From NCBI GenBank assembly GCA_944324345.1, contig CALUVT010000002.1:418734-482733 (forward strand): a DNA stretch of 64,000 bases. The letters run 5' to 3'. The position numbers and the translations under genes were made by a program. The DNA is from Candidatus Gastranaerophilales bacterium. GTDB taxonomy: Bacteria; Cyanobacteriota; Vampirovibrionia; Gastranaerophilales; Gastranaerophilaceae. Below are positions 51,637-60,790 of the stretch, in pieces (position 1 is the stretch's first letter; each line of letters opens with the position of its first letter). The notes under the pieces are model-generated. The model saw only the letters and a program-made list of their open reading frames with translations. It did not search any database and was not told the origin of the DNA.

Positions 51637-53502
51637 CTATGAAAAGGCTTTAAATGAGCGTTCTACGTTTTTATCTATTACACTTTTTATAGACTCATAT
51701 TCTGTTTGTAGGGCACTGTGTTCGGTATCTAATTTTTTTAGGTCCTGATCTATTTTTTTATCTTCATTTTCTATTTCTCTTAGGGCATTTTCATATTCTA
51801 CTTCGGCTTTTGCTATTGCTGTAGAATCTTCTACCGAAACTATATCACTGGCGTTTGTATAAATAATTGATGTCCAGTCATAACTTCCCATATTAGGATA
51901 TTTAGAAGATCCATTTTCATTGTATGATGCTTGTTCTAGGGTTATTACTCCATGTTCCAAAGCAAATTGAAGCCACTCGGAACTGTTAAGTAAAGTTGGA
52001 TCGAGTTCTTTATACTTATTACTGTTTTCTTCTTTTTTTGTATCGGTAATACCACCCATACGATACCAAAGATTTTTATACCACTGGTACTTAGAGTCTG
52101 TTTCATCTGGAATATCTTTTACAGGTATTTCATCTATATACTTTTCAAATTCTTTGACAGCTTTATTTGCACTGGAAACCCATTGAGTAAATTCCGCTTG
52201 AAATTCTACATAATCATTATATTTTTCCAAATCATCGTTATAGGTTCCTAATTCTTCATATCTATCATCACTGGGGCCAGAATTTAGTATATCTTCAGCA
52301 ACAGCAACCAATAACTCATTAATTAACTCTAAATATCTTTCTCCAATCTGTTCATTTGTCCACAACTGATTATTATTTACATTTGTAATGGAACCACTTG
52401 TCAAACCACCATTTGTATTGTTTTTACTAATATGCAAAGCTATTTGATAATACAATTGTTCCAATTCTTCTTTTAATACAGCATTTTCAGGTTGTGCTAG
52501 AACACCTCTTACATCCATAGGATCCTTACCATTACCTCCTCCAGATGACAAACTAAAAGTCCCAGAGTTATATATACCTGTATCTTTATCAACATTGGTC
52601 ATCGTTTCAGTTCCATTTTCCGTCTGAACAGTAATTGTCCCCCCATCACTGTAATTTGATGCAGAAGAATCTGTTGACCACAAATATTGAGATAAAACGT
52701 GTTCCATGTGCCAAATCTCTTCATTACTTGTGCTACCGGTACTTGTTCTAAGGTCATCTATCCCTGTGGACTGCCAACATTGAGGTCTCAATAACTCCTG
52801 GGCATAGTCCAATAACTCGGGCTTCTCAGCTTTCTCTACATATTCAGGGATTTCATTTAATATGTTTACGTAATTTTTAAAAATTCCTGAATTAGCTGAG
52901 TTTACAACCAAACCTGCATTTGTTAATGAATTTAGATATTGGGTTTTCAAATTATTGTAATCACCAGCAGATATGTTTGCGATATCTACATCTGTAAATG
53001 AACTGAGAGTCGTAACATAACTCAAAGCGTTTCCATTCTTATCTTGAGTATATTTATTGGGATTAGCATAATCAAAAAATTTTTCATAATCATCTCCAAA
53101 AATATACGTTAGCGACGATACATATTCCGGATTCTCAGTTTTTTCAATACCATATGCATACATAAAGTCTGCCATTGAGGTTGATGATACGAAATTTTTT
53201 ATATCAGAGCCTAACACTAAAATTTGCCCTGAAGAATTTACCATTGCATATTGATTCTTTAAATCTGCAAAAGTAAAAATTGTATTTGCTGTTAGAGCTG
53301 TACTTTGCTTATTACCCGAGCCATCGTAACTCGTGTACATTAACTGTTGAGTATTTAAAGCATCCATGTATTCATTGCTTGCGGCACTTGATTTATCTGC
53401 AAGACGAAGTTTAGTATTGGTCAACATTTGTGACCTTAACTCGTTATCCGTTAAACGTGCTGTTACGCTTAATAATCTTGCTTGTCCTGCCGACATTCCC
53501 AT
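51637..53502 (-). CDS. MGM/QAR-family large protein, copy 2
   Basis: 621 residues. Same N terminus (MGMSAGQAR, then LTDNELRSQMLTNTKLRLAD) and the same C-terminal coiled coil as copy 1, with a different centre that has Asn/Gly-rich stretches (GGNGKDPMD, NGGLTSGSITN). AAGGGA lies about 11 bases before the ATG. The stop codon differs (TAG versus TAA) and the flanking DNA is unrelated, so this is a tandem pair with shared ends. Upstream of the gene are 168 non-coding bases before the next promoter. Confidence 0.75.
   Translation of the reverse strand: MGMSAGQARLLSVTARLTDNELRSQMLTNTKLRLADKSSAASNEYMDALNTQQLMYTSYDGSGNKQSTALTANTIFTFADLKNQYAMVNSSGQILVLGSDIKNFVSSTSMADFMYAYGIEKTENPEYVSSLTYIFGDDYEKFFDYANPNKYTQDKNGNALSYVTTLSSFTDVDIANISAGDYNNLKTQYLNSLTNAGLVVNSANSGIFKNYVNILNEIPEYVEKAEKPELLDYAQELLRPQCWQSTGIDDLRTSTGSTSNEEIWHMEHVLSQYLWSTDSSASNYSDGGTITVQTENGTETMTNVDKDTGIYNSGTFSLSSGGGNGKDPMDVRGVLAQPENAVLKEELEQLYYQIALHISKNNTNGGLTSGSITNVNNNQLWTNEQIGERYLELINELLVAVAEDILNSGPSDDRYEELGTYNDDLEKYNDYVEFQAEFTQWVSSANKAVKEFEKYIDEIPVKDIPDETDSKYQWYKNLWYRMGGITDTKKEENSNKYKELDPTLLNSSEWLQFALEHGVITLEQASYNENGSSKYPNMGSYDWTSIIYTNASDIVSVEDSTAIAKAEVEYENALREIENEDKKIDQDLKKLDTEHSALQTEYESIKSVIDKNVERSFKAFS
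51644..51996. repeat. 353-base identical repeat, C-terminal end of MGM copy 2
   Basis: Partner of 49188-49540. A second near-identical block covers the N-terminal ends: about 51182-51470 in copy 1 and 53215-53503 in copy 2, with a few substitutions. Confidence 0.9.
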
Positions 53503-53634
53503 AATTGAGATTCCCTTTTTATTAAATTTAATTAATTATAGTATCGGCATTTATAGTAGATTTCTTTAATAATTATCGTCTAGCACATATACTATTGTTA
53601 TATTTCTTTACATTAGTACAAAAATTTAACTTAT

Positions 53635-53670
53635 TTGATGTATTGAAACAAGTTTGGTAAAATTAATGTT
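53635..53670 (+). promoter_or_regulatory. leaderless promoter of the 53671 histidine kinase
   Basis: TTGATG at 53635-53640, 17-base spacer, TAAAAT at 53658-53663, then 7 bases to the ATG. No ribosome site. Confidence 0.65.
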
Positions 53671-55359
53671 ATGATTAGAATTTTAGTATTATCTGACAGA
53701 AAGAATGAATGTAATCGCTTTAAAACAATTTTTGGGAAGAATACTTATGACCTTTCCTGTTTGTCGGATGAAAGTATGATTTATGATGTTGTAAGTTCTG
53801 AAACTCCTGATGTTATAATTATTGACACACAACTTGGGTGCTTGAAAAATGTAAACAAAAGACTAAAAAGTGACTGTAACGGTTCAATAATTATTTTTCT
53901 GGTTAATGAAAACAAAATTGATAAAGAACTTTTAAAATATGCAAATGCTTTTTTAACTGACGATATGTCAGATGATTTTATACTATCTACCATAAACATA
54001 AATTTAAGAATGAGAAACTCTCTTGAGATGCTTTCCAACTCTAATAAAGATTTAGCAGACAGTTTATACAGGCTCAATGCATTATATGCAACAAGTTCAC
54101 AGTTTTCAGGGACACTTGATAAGGCTAAATTAATTCAATATATGGTTGAAGGAATGGATAAGGCACTAAGCTTTTCTTTAACTTGTACTCTTTCTTTCTG
54201 CACAGAAGAGGAGCCCGTTTTAATATTAAATTCTTTGTACGAACTATCTGATGAATTGGTGGAAGCCCTAAAATTTCGCTCAATTTTAAATTATAACTCT
54301 CTTTTTGAGGGCAAAAAACCACCGTTTGAAATTAATTCAGAAAACTTAAGGGTTGTAAAACACATTAAATACCCGGCTAATAGATTTACATTCAGTCTTT
54401 TTAGATTTGATAACATGTTTGCTCCAATAAGTTTGGGGGACAATTTTTTCGGATGCGTTGAAATATTTAAAGAAGCCTCATTTTCTCCTGATGACGCAAC
54501 TTGTTTTCAAACCATAGCTCAACAAGTATCTTTGCCATTGAAAAGTGCAACATTGTATCAGGAAATAATTGAGGCAAATACAAAGCTTGCAAAACTGGAA
54601 AAATTAAAATCTGAATTCATATCAATTGTTTCACACGAATTAAGAACTCCTCTCACCTCAATAAAAAACTCTCTGGATATATTAATGAGTGGGCGATGTG
54701 GCGAAATAACACAGTCAGCAGACAAATTTTTATCAATGGCAATGCGAAATGTACAGAGATTATCAGGAATTATAAATGATCTTTTGGACTTGTCAAAAAT
54801 TGAAGCAGGGAAAATGGATTTCCATTTTGTTCCAACAAATATAAACACAGTAATTGAGTATGTTAAATCAACACTATCAGAAGTCGCAAAAACAAAAGGG
54901 CTCTCAATAATTACAGACCAGGATAATTCAATCCCTGACACAATTGCAGACCCGCAAAGACTTGAACAAGTTCTGGCAAATCTAGTCTCTAACGCAATAA
55001 AATTTACTCCTGAAAATAAAACAATTACAATATCTTCAAAACTTGTAAACTCTAAAAACATCCACATTAACGACTACTTTAAAGATACTATAAATCTTTC
55101 AGATGGTGATTACGTTCTTGTTAGCGTAAAAGACGAAGGCATAGGTATTGCAGAAAAAGACTTGTTGCATGCATTTGACAAATTTGCACAAATTGAAAAC
55201 TCTCTGTCAAGAAAAGCCGGCGGTACCGGTCTAGGATTGCCAATTGCCAAACAATTATTGGATGCCCATAAGGGAGCAATATGGTGTGATAGTGAATTGA
55301 ACAAAGGTTCAGAATTTTACTTTGTCATTCCTGTTGAAAAAATGCTAACTCAAGTTTAA
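53671..55359 (+). CDS. sensor histidine kinase with receiver-like N terminus and GAF region
   Basis: 562 residues, soluble. Residues 1-120 look like a degenerate receiver (IRILVLSDR, then DVIIIDTQLG). A GAF-like region at about 130-290 has VEGMDKALSFSLTC and QQVSLPLKSATLYQEI. HisKA comes near 310 with the phospho-His in IVSHELRTPLTSI, and HATPase_c with NLVSNAIKFTP, DEGIGIAE and GGTGLGLPIAK. The kinase core is intact. It precedes the single-domain response regulator by 108 bases, the likely partner. Confidence 0.9.
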   Translation: MIRILVLSDRKNECNRFKTIFGKNTYDLSCLSDESMIYDVVSSETPDVIIIDTQLGCLKNVNKRLKSDCNGSIIIFLVNENKIDKELLKYANAFLTDDMSDDFILSTININLRMRNSLEMLSNSNKDLADSLYRLNALYATSSQFSGTLDKAKLIQYMVEGMDKALSFSLTCTLSFCTEEEPVLILNSLYELSDELVEALKFRSILNYNSLFEGKKPPFEINSENLRVVKHIKYPANRFTFSLFRFDNMFAPISLGDNFFGCVEIFKEASFSPDDATCFQTIAQQVSLPLKSATLYQEIIEANTKLAKLEKLKSEFISIVSHELRTPLTSIKNSLDILMSGRCGEITQSADKFLSMAMRNVQRLSGIINDLLDLSKIEAGKMDFHFVPTNINTVIEYVKSTLSEVAKTKGLSIITDQDNSIPDTIADPQRLEQVLANLVSNAIKFTPENKTITISSKLVNSKNIHINDYFKDTINLSDGDYVLVSVKDEGIGIAEKDLLHAFDKFAQIENSLSRKAGGTGLGLPIAKQLLDAHKGAIWCDSELNKGSEFYFVIPVEKMLTQV

Positions 55360-55467
55360 GATTTATTGCTTTCGGGAAATTGATAAAAATTACAAAAATT
55401 AACAATGTAGAAGAAGATGTTTAATATGTTATAATATTTTTAGATAAATTCAGACTAGGGGAATTGT

Positions 55468-55830
55468 ATGAAAAAGATTTTAATTGTCGACGATGAACAA
55501 GATATAGTAGAAAGCTTAAAATTCGTTCTTGAAGCTGCTGATTTTACTTGTTATTGTGCATATAACGGAGAAGACGGCCTGAGACTTGCAAAAGAAATTA
55601 TGCCTGATTTAATTATACTTGACGTTATGATGCCCAAAATTAACGGTTATAAAATAAGCCGATTATTAAAATATGATGCAAAGTATAAAAATATTCCAAT
55701 ATTAATGGTTACTGCCCGTTCTCAAGAAGAAGATAAACTTATAGGAGAAGAAACGGGGGCAGATGAGTATATTACCAAACCTTTTGAATTGGATGAAGTT
55801 GTAAAGATTGCGGAAAAGTACTTGAAATAA
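55468..55830 (+). CDS. single-domain response regulator (CheY-like)
   Basis: 120 residues, receiver only. The acidic pair is in IVDDEQD at 7-9, the phospho-Asp in LIILDVMMP near 53, and the signalling Lys in ITKPFELDE near 103. There is no output domain, so it must act on another protein. AGGGG lies 7-8 bases before the ATG, with TATAAT upstream. Between a histidine kinase and a PilB/GspE-like ATPase, it is well placed to control surface or motility functions. Confidence 0.93.
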   Translation: MKKILIVDDEQDIVESLKFVLEAADFTCYCAYNGEDGLRLAKEIMPDLIILDVMMPKINGYKISRLLKYDAKYKNIPILMVTARSQEEDKLIGEETGADEYITKPFELDEVVKIAEKYLK

Positions 55831-55831
55831 T

Positions 55832-57214
55832 ATGGAAACAACAGTTACAAACAAAACTCTTGAAAAATTAAAATATGATATGGTCAGAGCTGGCCTTGTT
55901 CCATACGAAACGATTGAGCAGGCTGAAGAGATTGCTAACGCTCAAAATATAAATATCGGACAGGCTTTGATAAATTCAGGCACAATATCTGAAGAAACCA
56001 TTCTTAAATTCTTAGAAACCAAATTGCATATACCATACGTGAATTTAGAGGATTACACTCTTGATAGTAAATGTATTAAATTCGTAAATTATTCTGACGC
56101 AAAAAAATATCGTATTATTCCTCTATTCAAAATAGAGGACACTCTAACAGTTGCAATGGCAGATCCTTTGGATCTTTTTGCCATTGACAAAATCATTGAA
56201 ACAGCTGAGTGCTCAATTGAACCTGTTATATCATCAGAGAGTAGTATTCTTAAAAAAATTGACGAATATTACAAAAAAGACTCGACAGTCGGAGAAATTT
56301 ATACCGAAGACGGCACAGAATACGATTGGAGAGATGAACTACATAGTGAAGATCTATCTGACCATCATATTCAAAAAATTATCACCGCAATATTAAAACA
56401 GGCTATTCTTGAAGGCGTGCATGAAGTAACTTTCCAGAGTGATGAAAACGGATTTGGGGTTAATTTCAAAAAAAATGGAGAACTTTTAAATAAAGGTAGT
56501 ATTCCACAAGTTTTGACCTCATCTTTCACAGCAAAATTAAAGACACTTGCAGAACTCGATGCTTCAGTAAGCGAAGTCCCTCAGCTCGGCAAACTTACAT
56601 TCAAAGTTGATGAGATGAATGTTGTTGCAAGTATATCAACATTTCCTACAATCATGGGAGAAAGAATTTTTCTTAAAATATACAAACCACCAAAAAGCTT
56701 AAATCAGATTATCAAATCCGAAAAATCTTTGAATGTTGTAAAATCCGCTCTTAATGTTCCTGGGATTATTATTGTTTGCGGTTCTCCATTGAGCGGGAAA
56801 ACTCATATTATTTATTCCCTGCTCATTGAAGCAGCCGAAATGAAAAAGAATATAATGACGCTAGAAAGTATTGCTAAATACCATTTGAAAAACGTTCATC
56901 AATGTGAACTTAATGAAAATGTCGGATTTAACATGGATAAAGCTTCCAGATTTATAGAGTTTCAATCTCCTGATGTTATCTACCTTGAAGGTATAAAAAC
57001 AAAAGAATCATTCGACTATTTTTCCAGTCTGGTATTTGAAGATAAAACGATTATAATGGAATTTTTGGCAAACAATATGGATGATTTAAGGTACAAATTA
57101 TCATTCTCTGATTTTGAAACTCTTAAATCACTGATCAGCTGCCTTATATTCATTCATTCTCAAGACAGTATTGAGGTATTCTCTAAAGAATCAGTCCAAA
57201 AATACCTTGGTTGA
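55832..57214 (+). CDS. degenerate PilB/GspE-type secretion ATPase
   Basis: 460 residues. The N-terminal MshEN-like domain (IGQALINSGTISEETILKFLE, then IPYVNL) may bind c-di-GMP. The ATPase core has Walker A GSPLSGKTH near 314, but a weak Walker B (SPDVIYLEGI). The His and Asp boxes and the Cys tetrad of active PilB/GspE are absent, and the C terminus is short. It may be a regulatory or non-catalytic relative rather than a pilus motor. It starts 1 base after the response regulator. Confidence 0.8.
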   Translation: METTVTNKTLEKLKYDMVRAGLVPYETIEQAEEIANAQNINIGQALINSGTISEETILKFLETKLHIPYVNLEDYTLDSKCIKFVNYSDAKKYRIIPLFKIEDTLTVAMADPLDLFAIDKIIETAECSIEPVISSESSILKKIDEYYKKDSTVGEIYTEDGTEYDWRDELHSEDLSDHHIQKIITAILKQAILEGVHEVTFQSDENGFGVNFKKNGELLNKGSIPQVLTSSFTAKLKTLAELDASVSEVPQLGKLTFKVDEMNVVASISTFPTIMGERIFLKIYKPPKSLNQIIKSEKSLNVVKSALNVPGIIIVCGSPLSGKTHIIYSLLIEAAEMKKNIMTLESIAKYHLKNVHQCELNENVGFNMDKASRFIEFQSPDVIYLEGIKTKESFDYFSSLVFEDKTIIMEFLANNMDDLRYKLSFSDFETLKSLISCLIFIHSQDSIEVFSKESVQKYLG

Positions 57215-57215
57215 A

Positions 57216-58136
57216 CTATTCCATAAGATACCTGGCAGAACAACCGGAACCGGCTATTTCATATACAGTATTTGAAGATTGTGAACCTATGTCTTTTGAA
57301 CAACCGGTTATACCATAACTAGAGTTGTTTAATCTTGTATCATCCTGAAATATAACGTCAGAACCTGCTGGCGCAATATAATGTCTATCTTTCTTTATAT
57401 TAGAGTAGACATGAATAACAAATACATCTTTTCCAAATTCATTTGGACCTTTCTGAAAATTATTCACATCTACTACCAACCATGGTCCAAACCACAATCC
57501 ACCAAAATAAACAACAGAACCATCAGGTAATAATAATGCCAACTTATTAAAATTATACGCATTTACACCATATGGTGAATAACCATTTGTCCCGAATGGA
57601 GCCCTTACACCAAGAGCTTTATATCGAGAATAAATATTAGCAACACCTGACCATTTGTGCTTTGACATTTTATTCCAATAATCTGAATTAAAATGTTCAC
57701 ACGTATAACCTGATGGTAAAAATGCAGCTGTACCACAATAGTCAACAACCTTCAATTTTGACTTCATGGCCTGTAAAAATTCATCAGTATATGCTCCTCC
57801 AATACAATCTCCATATTGAGAGTGATTACATATCGTTATGTCATCTGCTAAAACTTCATTGAATGCCGTATTAACAACAGAATACACTTTTTTCCACTTG
57901 GCAATATTTTGCTTATTTTGAATTTCAGGGATTACTGTAGTGAGCGTTAATGCTGCTACAATACCAATTATGCCTAAAGTTATTAATACTTCTGCAAGGG
58001 TAAATCCTTGTTTTTTGAAATACCGGTATTCCGTAACACCAATATCTCTTTTGTTTGCGTTTCGACTAGCCTTTGACTGGTTGGCTAAGCTCTGAGTGCC
58101 CCCCCCCCCGAAGTTTCTAAAATTCTCTTTTTTCAT
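57216..58136 (-). CDS. type IV pilin-like protein with poly-G tract in the leader
   Basis: 306 residues. A leader of about 45 residues ends in FKKQG, then the prepilin helix FTLAEVLITLGIIGIVAALTL. Cleavage after the Gly with Glu5 kept is expected. The head has several Cys (TICNHSQYGDC, YTCEHF, GCSKDIG, GCSARYL) that may form disulphides. The leader contains an 11-G tract (58109-58099) read as GGGG. GAGGAG lies about 8 bases before the ATG. It converges with the ATPase gene with one base between stops. Confidence 0.88.
   Translation of the reverse strand: MKKENFRNFGGGGTQSLANQSKASRNANKRDIGVTEYRYFKKQGFTLAEVLITLGIIGIVAALTLTTVIPEIQNKQNIAKWKKVYSVVNTAFNEVLADDITICNHSQYGDCIGGAYTDEFLQAMKSKLKVVDYCGTAAFLPSGYTCEHFNSDYWNKMSKHKWSGVANIYSRYKALGVRAPFGTNGYSPYGVNAYNFNKLALLLPDGSVVYFGGLWFGPWLVVDVNNFQKGPNEFGKDVFVIHVYSNIKKDRHYIAPAGSDVIFQDDTRLNNSSYGITGCSKDIGSQSSNTVYEIAGSGCSARYLME
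58099..58109 (-). repeat. homopolymeric G11 tract inside a coding region
   Basis: Eleven consecutive G residues on the minus strand within codons 9-12 of the pilin-like gene. Slippage would shift the frame before the prepilin motif. Confidence 0.95.
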
Positions 58137-58210
58137 AAATCAGCTCCTCTTTTATTCTGTAACACCTGTACATTAACATATATTACTCAAATTTGCAATA
58201 ATTTTTCTAC

Positions 58211-58246
58211 TTGCCTGACGAAAGCTTAAGTGATATAATTTCAGGT
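58211..58246 (+). promoter_or_regulatory. leaderless promoter of the 58247 histidine kinase
   Basis: TTGCCT at 58211-58216, 17-base spacer, TATAAT at 58234-58239, then 7 bases to the ATG at 58247. The open frame from the TTG at 58211 lies within the promoter, so it is not the start. Confidence 0.68.
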
Positions 58247-60031
58247 ATGGATAGACAACCGGTGAGCTTAACAACCCAAAACAGACTTATTATATCAGGA
58301 TTAATCTTAAGTACAATTTTAATCGTTGCTATAGCTGTATTTGCAATATTTAATATCCAAAAAAAATTAAATCTGGGTTATCAAAATTTCGGACAGATTG
58401 TATCAAAAGTCCTTGCGATAGAAAGCAGCGAACTTACATCTAATCTGTCAGAACAAAAGTTATACAATACATTAAAAAATCACGCCGATAAAATAGTTCA
58501 GACACACAATGATATTGTTTTTATTGAATTTAGAGACTCTCAAAATAAATTAATATACAAAACGGAGGATAAAACCAACAACTTACAAAAAATTCCAAAT
58601 ATTATTGTAAGTTCACCAATGGCCTCCAAAAACAATACAAATTCAGGATCCGTAACCGTAGGTCTTTCAGGAAATATTATAAATCAGATTTCTTCAACTA
58701 CAAGAGCATCTCTTTTATTTGTTTTCACTGTTGCTTGGGTTGTATTTGCGTTTGTTATACTTGTTAATACTTACTTAATTACTAGAGAATTAAGAATTCT
58801 TCAAAAAGGGGTACAAAAAATCTCAAAAGGAGAATTCGGTTACAAAATTATGGAGAAAGATGTTAGTGCTGAGGTTAAAGAGCTTTTTAACGCATTTAAT
58901 AATATGTCTAACAGGCTCCATTTATATGAAGAGCAAAATATCGAACAATTAACTCTTGAAAAAAATAAACTTGAAGCAATTCTTATGAGTATCGCAAACG
59001 GGGTTGTAGTATGTGACAACAATGATAATGTTGTACTTGTTAACAACCACGCCCAAAAACTTTTGGAACTGGAAGAGAATCAAATGCTAAACAATAAGAT
59101 TCAACTGTACGTAGATACTGAAGGGAATTACTGTTTTAGAGATAAAATCGAAGAGTTCAAAGATACACCTATAGAAATTATGGAAAACAAACCGCTTGAA
59201 TTCAATATTCAAGTAGACAAAAGGGTTATCAAATCAATAATATCCCCAATGTTCACGAGAAACAAAGATTATGTAGGGTACATAATTGTTTTAATTGATA
59301 TGACAAAAGAAGCGGAAATGGATGCTATGCGGTCAACATTTATCTCAAATGTTTCACATGAATTAAGAACTCCTGTAACCGTCTTAAGAAGTTATATTGA
59401 TACGCTATACAACTACGGAAACGAATTTGATTACGAAACTCAGAAAGAATTTATAGGGACAATTAATCAGGAAATAATAAGACTAAATAGAATGGTTAAT
59501 GATATACTTGATTTTTCAAGAATGGAAGCTAACGCTCAAATGGAAAAATCTTTAAACAGCATATATGAAGTTGTGGACGATTGCATTAGCCAAGTTCAAC
59601 CGCTCACAAAAGAACACAATTTAAATATAACTGTTGAAAAACAAGATGGTATTTCTGAATTTTTGTTTAATTTTGACGGTATAGAAAGAGCTTTGACAAA
59701 CCTTTTATCAAACGCTATTAAATATTCTCCCGACAACGGAGAAATTCATGTATCAGTAAAAAAACTTAACGATGATGTAGAAATTACGGTTTCTGACCAA
59801 GGATGCGGAATAGCATTAGAACATCAAAAAAAGATTTTCGACAGATTCTATAGAGTCGAAAATAACATACATACTATTAAAGGGACAGGGTTGGGATTGC
59901 ATCTGGTAAAACAGACCATTGAGAAATACCATAACGGCAAAGTTTTTGTCCACTCTGAAATCGGAAAAGGCTCAACATTCGGTTTTATTTTACCAACTAA
60001 AGTCGAAGAGAATGTAACAACATTTGCATAA
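58247..60031 (+). CDS. membrane sensor histidine kinase (HAMP-PAS type)
   Basis: 594 residues. TM1 at about 17-38 (IISGLILSTILIVAIAVFA), a periplasmic region to about 150, then TM2 (LLFVFTVAWVVFAFVILV). HAMP follows, then a PAS domain near 235 (LMSIANGVVVCDNNDNVVLVNN, split here for length). HisKA has FISNVSHELRTPVT, and HATPase_c has LLSNAIKYSP, DQGCGIALE and GTGLGLHLVK. A complete sensor kinase of PhoR/ResE type. No response regulator gene follows directly; the next gene is a membrane-anchored protein of unknown function. Confidence 0.92.
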   Translation: MDRQPVSLTTQNRLIISGLILSTILIVAIAVFAIFNIQKKLNLGYQNFGQIVSKVLAIESSELTSNLSEQKLYNTLKNHADKIVQTHNDIVFIEFRDSQNKLIYKTEDKTNNLQKIPNIIVSSPMASKNNTNSGSVTVGLSGNIINQISSTTRASLLFVFTVAWVVFAFVILVNTYLITRELRILQKGVQKISKGEFGYKIMEKDVSAEVKELFNAFNNMSNRLHLYEEQNIEQLTLEKNKLEAILMSIANGVVVCDNNDNVVLVNNHAQKLLELEENQMLNNKIQLYVDTEGNYCFRDKIEEFKDTPIEIMENKPLEFNIQVDKRVIKSIISPMFTRNKDYVGYIIVLIDMTKEAEMDAMRSTFISNVSHELRTPVTVLRSYIDTLYNYGNEFDYETQKEFIGTINQEIIRLNRMVNDILDFSRMEANAQMEKSLNSIYEVVDDCISQVQPLTKEHNLNITVEKQDGISEFLFNFDGIERALTNLLSNAIKYSPDNGEIHVSVKKLNDDVEITVSDQGCGIALEHQKKIFDRFYRVENNIHTIKGTGLGLHLVKQTIEKYHNGKVFVHSEIGKGSTFGFILPTKVEENVTTFA

Positions 60032-60043
60032 AAGGACAATTTA

Positions 60044-60787
60044 ATGCGATTTGAAAAAATTTGGAATTTGTTTTGTACACTTTGCTTTATTGTATTTGTT
60101 GTAATTGTTATAAATTCGTTATTAGGAGACATACTTTTCAGGATCAAATACTCTTTCCCAAAGATATCAGGAATTTCGAATGAATTAATTAATACCGAAC
60201 ATGCTCCAAAACAACTTAACATCAAAGAAAACAAATATATAAAAACTTATGGTGAAAAGAATATTTACGCATTAAAACTCCAAGCAGAATATTCAATATC
60301 AGGACTTGTCGTGAGCAGAAATACAAATTTCTGGTTTAGAGATGTAATGAGAAGTGACTTTGATGATATATGTCTTATGGACGTTGGAATTGTATGGGGA
60401 GAGCTTGCAGAAACCCCCAAAAAACTACATAAGCATTGGAAGTTCTCATCTAAAAAAACTTTAGGATCTGGCAGGCAGTTAAGTTGGCGTTCAAAAGATT
60501 CTAATCACGACAATATGCCCTGGAGTCTTTCCTATGTAAATTCACATATTTCGCATACACATCTTATCCCTGCAAATCCAAATGTTATGGGAGGTCTTTT
60601 GAGTATAAAAAAGAATGACATAGTAAATTTAAGAGGTTATCTTGTCGACATTTATACTGACAAAGGGGAAACAGTTGCCTTAACAAGTTTGAGCCGCTAC
60701 GACAAAGACACGACAAGCAGAGGATATGGAGCCTGCGAAGATATGTATGTAAAACAAGTGCAAATAGGAAACAAAATTTACAGATAA
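60044..60787 (+). CDS. membrane-anchored protein of unknown function
   Basis: 247 residues. One hydrophobic segment at about 8-30 (LFCTLCFIVFVVIVINSLL) is an N-terminal anchor or uncleaved signal. The rest is a soluble domain with WFRDVMRSDFDDICLMDVGIVWG, then HISHTHLIPANPNVM and GYLVDIYTDKGET. Similar conserved hypotheticals occur in other bacteria, but I cannot name a function. AAAGGA lies 8 bases before the ATG. It lies 12 bases after the histidine kinase, so they are probably cotranscribed. It ends 3 bases from the convergent TPR gene. Confidence 0.75.
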   Translation: MRFEKIWNLFCTLCFIVFVVIVINSLLGDILFRIKYSFPKISGISNELINTEHAPKQLNIKENKYIKTYGEKNIYALKLQAEYSISGLVVSRNTNFWFRDVMRSDFDDICLMDVGIVWGELAETPKKLHKHWKFSSKKTLGSGRQLSWRSKDSNHDNMPWSLSYVNSHISHTHLIPANPNVMGGLLSIKKNDIVNLRGYLVDIYTDKGETVALTSLSRYDKDTTSRGYGACEDMYVKQVQIGNKIYR

Positions 60788-60790
60788 AAA

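Noticed and set aside
49181..53502. Composite transposon suggested by two long direct repeats
   Set aside because: The repeats are coding ends of paralogous genes in the same orientation; no transposase or terminal inverted repeats are present.
58211..58246. N-terminal extension of the 58247 kinase from a TTG
   Set aside because: The TTG is the -35 box and the extension spans the -10 box; the ATG at 58247 fits a leaderless start and the membrane segment.
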